In this document: positions 3,810 to 5,510 of the stretch, in pieces
Layout of the letters: each line of letters starts with the position of its first letter
How positions within the stretch are numbered: the stretch's first letter is position 1
From: an uncultured bacterium
Lineage (GTDB): Bacteria > Armatimonadota > UBA5829 > DSUL01
Length of the DNA: 5,510 nucleotides
Assembly: GCA_937967775.1 (NCBI GenBank)
Contig: CALCJH010000342.1
Coordinates: forward strand, 1-5,510
Direction of reading: 5' to 3'
Notes under the pieces: model-generated
The model's input: the letters and a program-made list of their open reading frames with translations, nothing else
Databases searched by the model: none
What the model was told of the DNA's origin: nothing
Made by a program: the position numbers and the translations under genes

Positions 3810-5510
3810 TCAACACGGGAAGCAGCGGTACATCTGGATGCCCAGAATGGATCCCGCAAGCGCCCAGCAGCCGGACGCCATATAATCCCCCAGGACCAGT
3901 CCCAGAAAGAACGGCAACGCTGCCCTGTATCCTTTGATGCCCGCATAGCGGGTGATCAGCACCTTGCACGCCCAGGCTACAAGGAACGGACACCAGAGCC
4001 ACTGGAGCGTCTCCGTATGCGCCAGAACGTAGCCCACCGGGTGGAACGGGAACGAGACGAAATTGGTCCGCAGCCAGCCGAGTGTCATTGTCACCACTGC
4101 GCCAAAGACCATCGCGATGACGCCCGCCACATCGGGTCCCTTCGGATCCGCCACATAGTTGCTGACCCGGTCGAAAGGCAGACGCCCCATCCAGGTGCGC
4201 CAGGGCTCCACCTTGGCAGTCGCCGCGCCGAACTGATACCAGACCGCCAGACACGCCCAGAACCCCACGGCTATTCCCGCGACGATGGCAGTCAGCATGG
4301 CCACCGTCAAAGACCTCTGGCGGATGCGCGCAACCTGAGCGATCTTCATCCCTTCGATGTGCGTTGGCATCGGGTTGCAGCGCATTTCGATAGAGAACCA
4401 GTTGAAATAGGCCAGCGCAACCAGGTTTCCTTTACTGAACAAGGAGCTCCCGATGGGCTGGATGACAGTATCCATGGCGTTGACATACGGCCCGAAGGTC
4501 CACGGGGGACCAGCGACGGCTCTCAGGCGGGTGATGGTTGTGGAGAAAAGGAAATAGATTGCCAGATATGCCGCCGCCACCACCGGCGAAACTCCGGCAA
4601 CCACGCAGAAGATCACAAGAAGAGCGAAGCCGCCAGCCAGCCCGAACACGGCCGTGCGGTAACTGAGCGATTCATTGGAGTCGTCCACCGCCGGGGCGCG
4701 TCCGATGGCGTGCAGAAAGACCTCCTTCAGATGCCTGCGCGCCAGCCAGAACACCGAAATCCCGATCCCGATGAATGCGCCGGTCCCCTGCTGGGCCACA
4801 TAGGGAGGCGCGCTGACTGCCCCGCCGGGTGCCTCCCATCCCACCCAGGCCACAAAGACGTGCTCCAGCTTCATGAAGAGATAGAAGAACCAGCACGAGA
4901 AGCTCACATCCGCGGCCACAATGAACGCCAGCCCGATTGCCAGCGGATAGAACGTCGTTGGGAAGTAGCCGATAGCGTTCCATGGCGGGACCACGAAGCT
5001 CGGGCCAAGGTCGTTAGCCCGGATCTGGATGTAGGGCATCGTGGGATAGAGATGGTTCAGGCTGTTGATCGTCTCCACTCCGGCTGCCACCAGGAATCCC
5101 AGCCACATCGCCTTATTCCGGAAAAACGACCCCTTCGGATCCGTCATCTCCAGCGGCAGCATCACGATCGGGAAGGTAAGGCGCTCCCGGTCCATCCACT
5201 GCCTGCGCACCAGCGTGTTGATGCACAGCTTGCAGAAGAGCATCACGAAGAGGAAACCGCTCCAAAGGAGCACGGGTCGCAGCCATGCCTCCCACGGGAC
5301 TGGCTGACCTCCCTGATAGAACCCCTGGATGGCCGAAAGCTTCGGCATCAGGTGGCGCGGAGCGAACTCCAGATACTCTCCCCAGTTGTTCTCCGGGGTC
5401 TTGTAATAGGGCACCGCCCCCAGCGTGGTGCACAGGAACTGGATCATGCCCATCCCGGAGAGGATGACCGCCACGGTCAGCATGACGTAGATGGTCATCA
5501 GCTCGCTCTG
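3810..5510 (-). CDS. DUF6785/DUF6784-like polytopic membrane protein, probable transporter (5' end beyond window)
   Basis: The reading frame is open through the right edge: the codons before the ATG at 5498 read Gln-Ser-Glu-Leu, so the true N-terminus lies outside and 566 codons are visible. The product is highly hydrophobic. Counting from that Met, likely membrane segments are near 3-29, 71-97, 129-146, 178-205, 236-252, 281-303, 305-320, 398-421, 455-475, 498-515 and 527-555, giving eleven or more. Recognisable family features are the ENNWGEY segment (36-42), the cytoplasmic-type stretch RRQWMDRERLTFPIVMLPLE (98-117), FPFHPVGYVL (483-492), and the C-terminal GYRAALPFFLGLVLGDY (523-539). From memory these belong to the DUF6785/DUF6784 pair, which I associate loosely with OPT-like oligopeptide transporters and with Armatimonadota, Planctomycetota and related phyla. 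The substrate is unknown. The C-terminus MYRCFPC ends at TGA 3812-3810. It shares strand with the two secreted-protein genes but is 279 bp away from the nearest. Confidence 0.85.
   Translation of the reverse strand, partial: QSELMTIYVMLTVAVILSGMGMIQFLCTTLGAVPYYKTPENNWGEYLEFAPRHLMPKLSAIQGFYQGGQPVPWEAWLRPVLLWSGFLFVMLFCKLCINTLVRRQWMDRERLTFPIVMLPLEMTDPKGSFFRNKAMWLGFLVAAGVETINSLNHLYPTMPYIQIRANDLGPSFVVPPWNAIGYFPTTFYPLAIGLAFIVAADVSFSCWFFYLFMKLEHVFVAWVGWEAPGGAVSAPPYVAQQGTGAFIGIGISVFWLARRHLKEVFLHAIGRAPAVDDSNESLSYRTAVFGLAGGFALLVIFCVVAGVSPVVAAAYLAIYFLFSTTITRLRAVAGPPWTFGPYVNAMDTVIQPIGSSLFSKGNLVALAYFNWFSIEMRCNPMPTHIEGMKIAQVARIRQRSLTVAMLTAIVAGIAVGFWACLAVWYQFGAATAKVEPWRTWMGRLPFDRVSNYVADPKGPDVAGVIAMVFGAVVTMTLGWLRTNFVSFPFHPVGYVLAHTETLQWLWCPFLVAWACKVLITRYAGIKGYRAALPFFLGLVLGDYMASGCWALAGSILGIQMYRCFPC

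Overview
The window looks like chromosomal DNA of a GC-rich (about 60%) bacterium, most likely an Armatimonadota member or a relative from the Planctomycetota/Verrucomicrobiota neighbourhood. This is an inference from protein style: a secreted multidomain protein with 'NLVTNGDFEG' jelly-roll modules followed by tandem OB-folds, a PEP-CTERM surface protein, and a DUF6785/DUF6784-type polytopic membrane protein. I recall this combination as typical of Armatimonadota. No mobile element, CRISPR array or phage signature is visible.

Layout, left to right. Positions 1-213 hold no gene I can support, only short inverted repeats and a plausible promoter. A complete tRNA-Leu(CAG) gene lies at 214-296 on the plus strand and ends at a strong intrinsic terminator (327-358). 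Immediately beyond it is a second terminator on the opposite strand (371-408), serving the convergent gene. All three protein genes are on the minus strand. They are a 721-residue secreted protein (461-2626), a 208-residue PEP-CTERM protein (2904-3530), and the C-terminal 566 codons of a membrane protein that runs off the right edge (3810-5510).

The three minus-strand genes are separated by gaps of about 280 bp. The two smaller genes each have a recognisable sigma70-like promoter with a 17-nt spacer (3703-3731 and 2744-2772) and a Shine-Dalgarno site. They therefore look like separate transcription units rather than one tight operon, although readthrough is possible. The PEP-CTERM gene has a long leader (about 165 nt) with three hairpins. 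Two large inverted repeats lie at its 3' end, one of which encloses the stop codon.

Functionally, the 208-residue protein and the second jelly-roll module of the 721-residue protein share several motifs and appear homologous. The pair could be two forms of one surface-binding module: one sorted by an exosortase, the other exported freely and joined to fibronectin-like and OB-fold domains. The membrane protein looks like a transporter of the OPT-like DUF6785 group. No sequence evidence ties it to the other two beyond adjacency. I see no clear new defence, mobile or biosynthetic system; the most interesting items are the shared secreted module and the structured untranslated regions.
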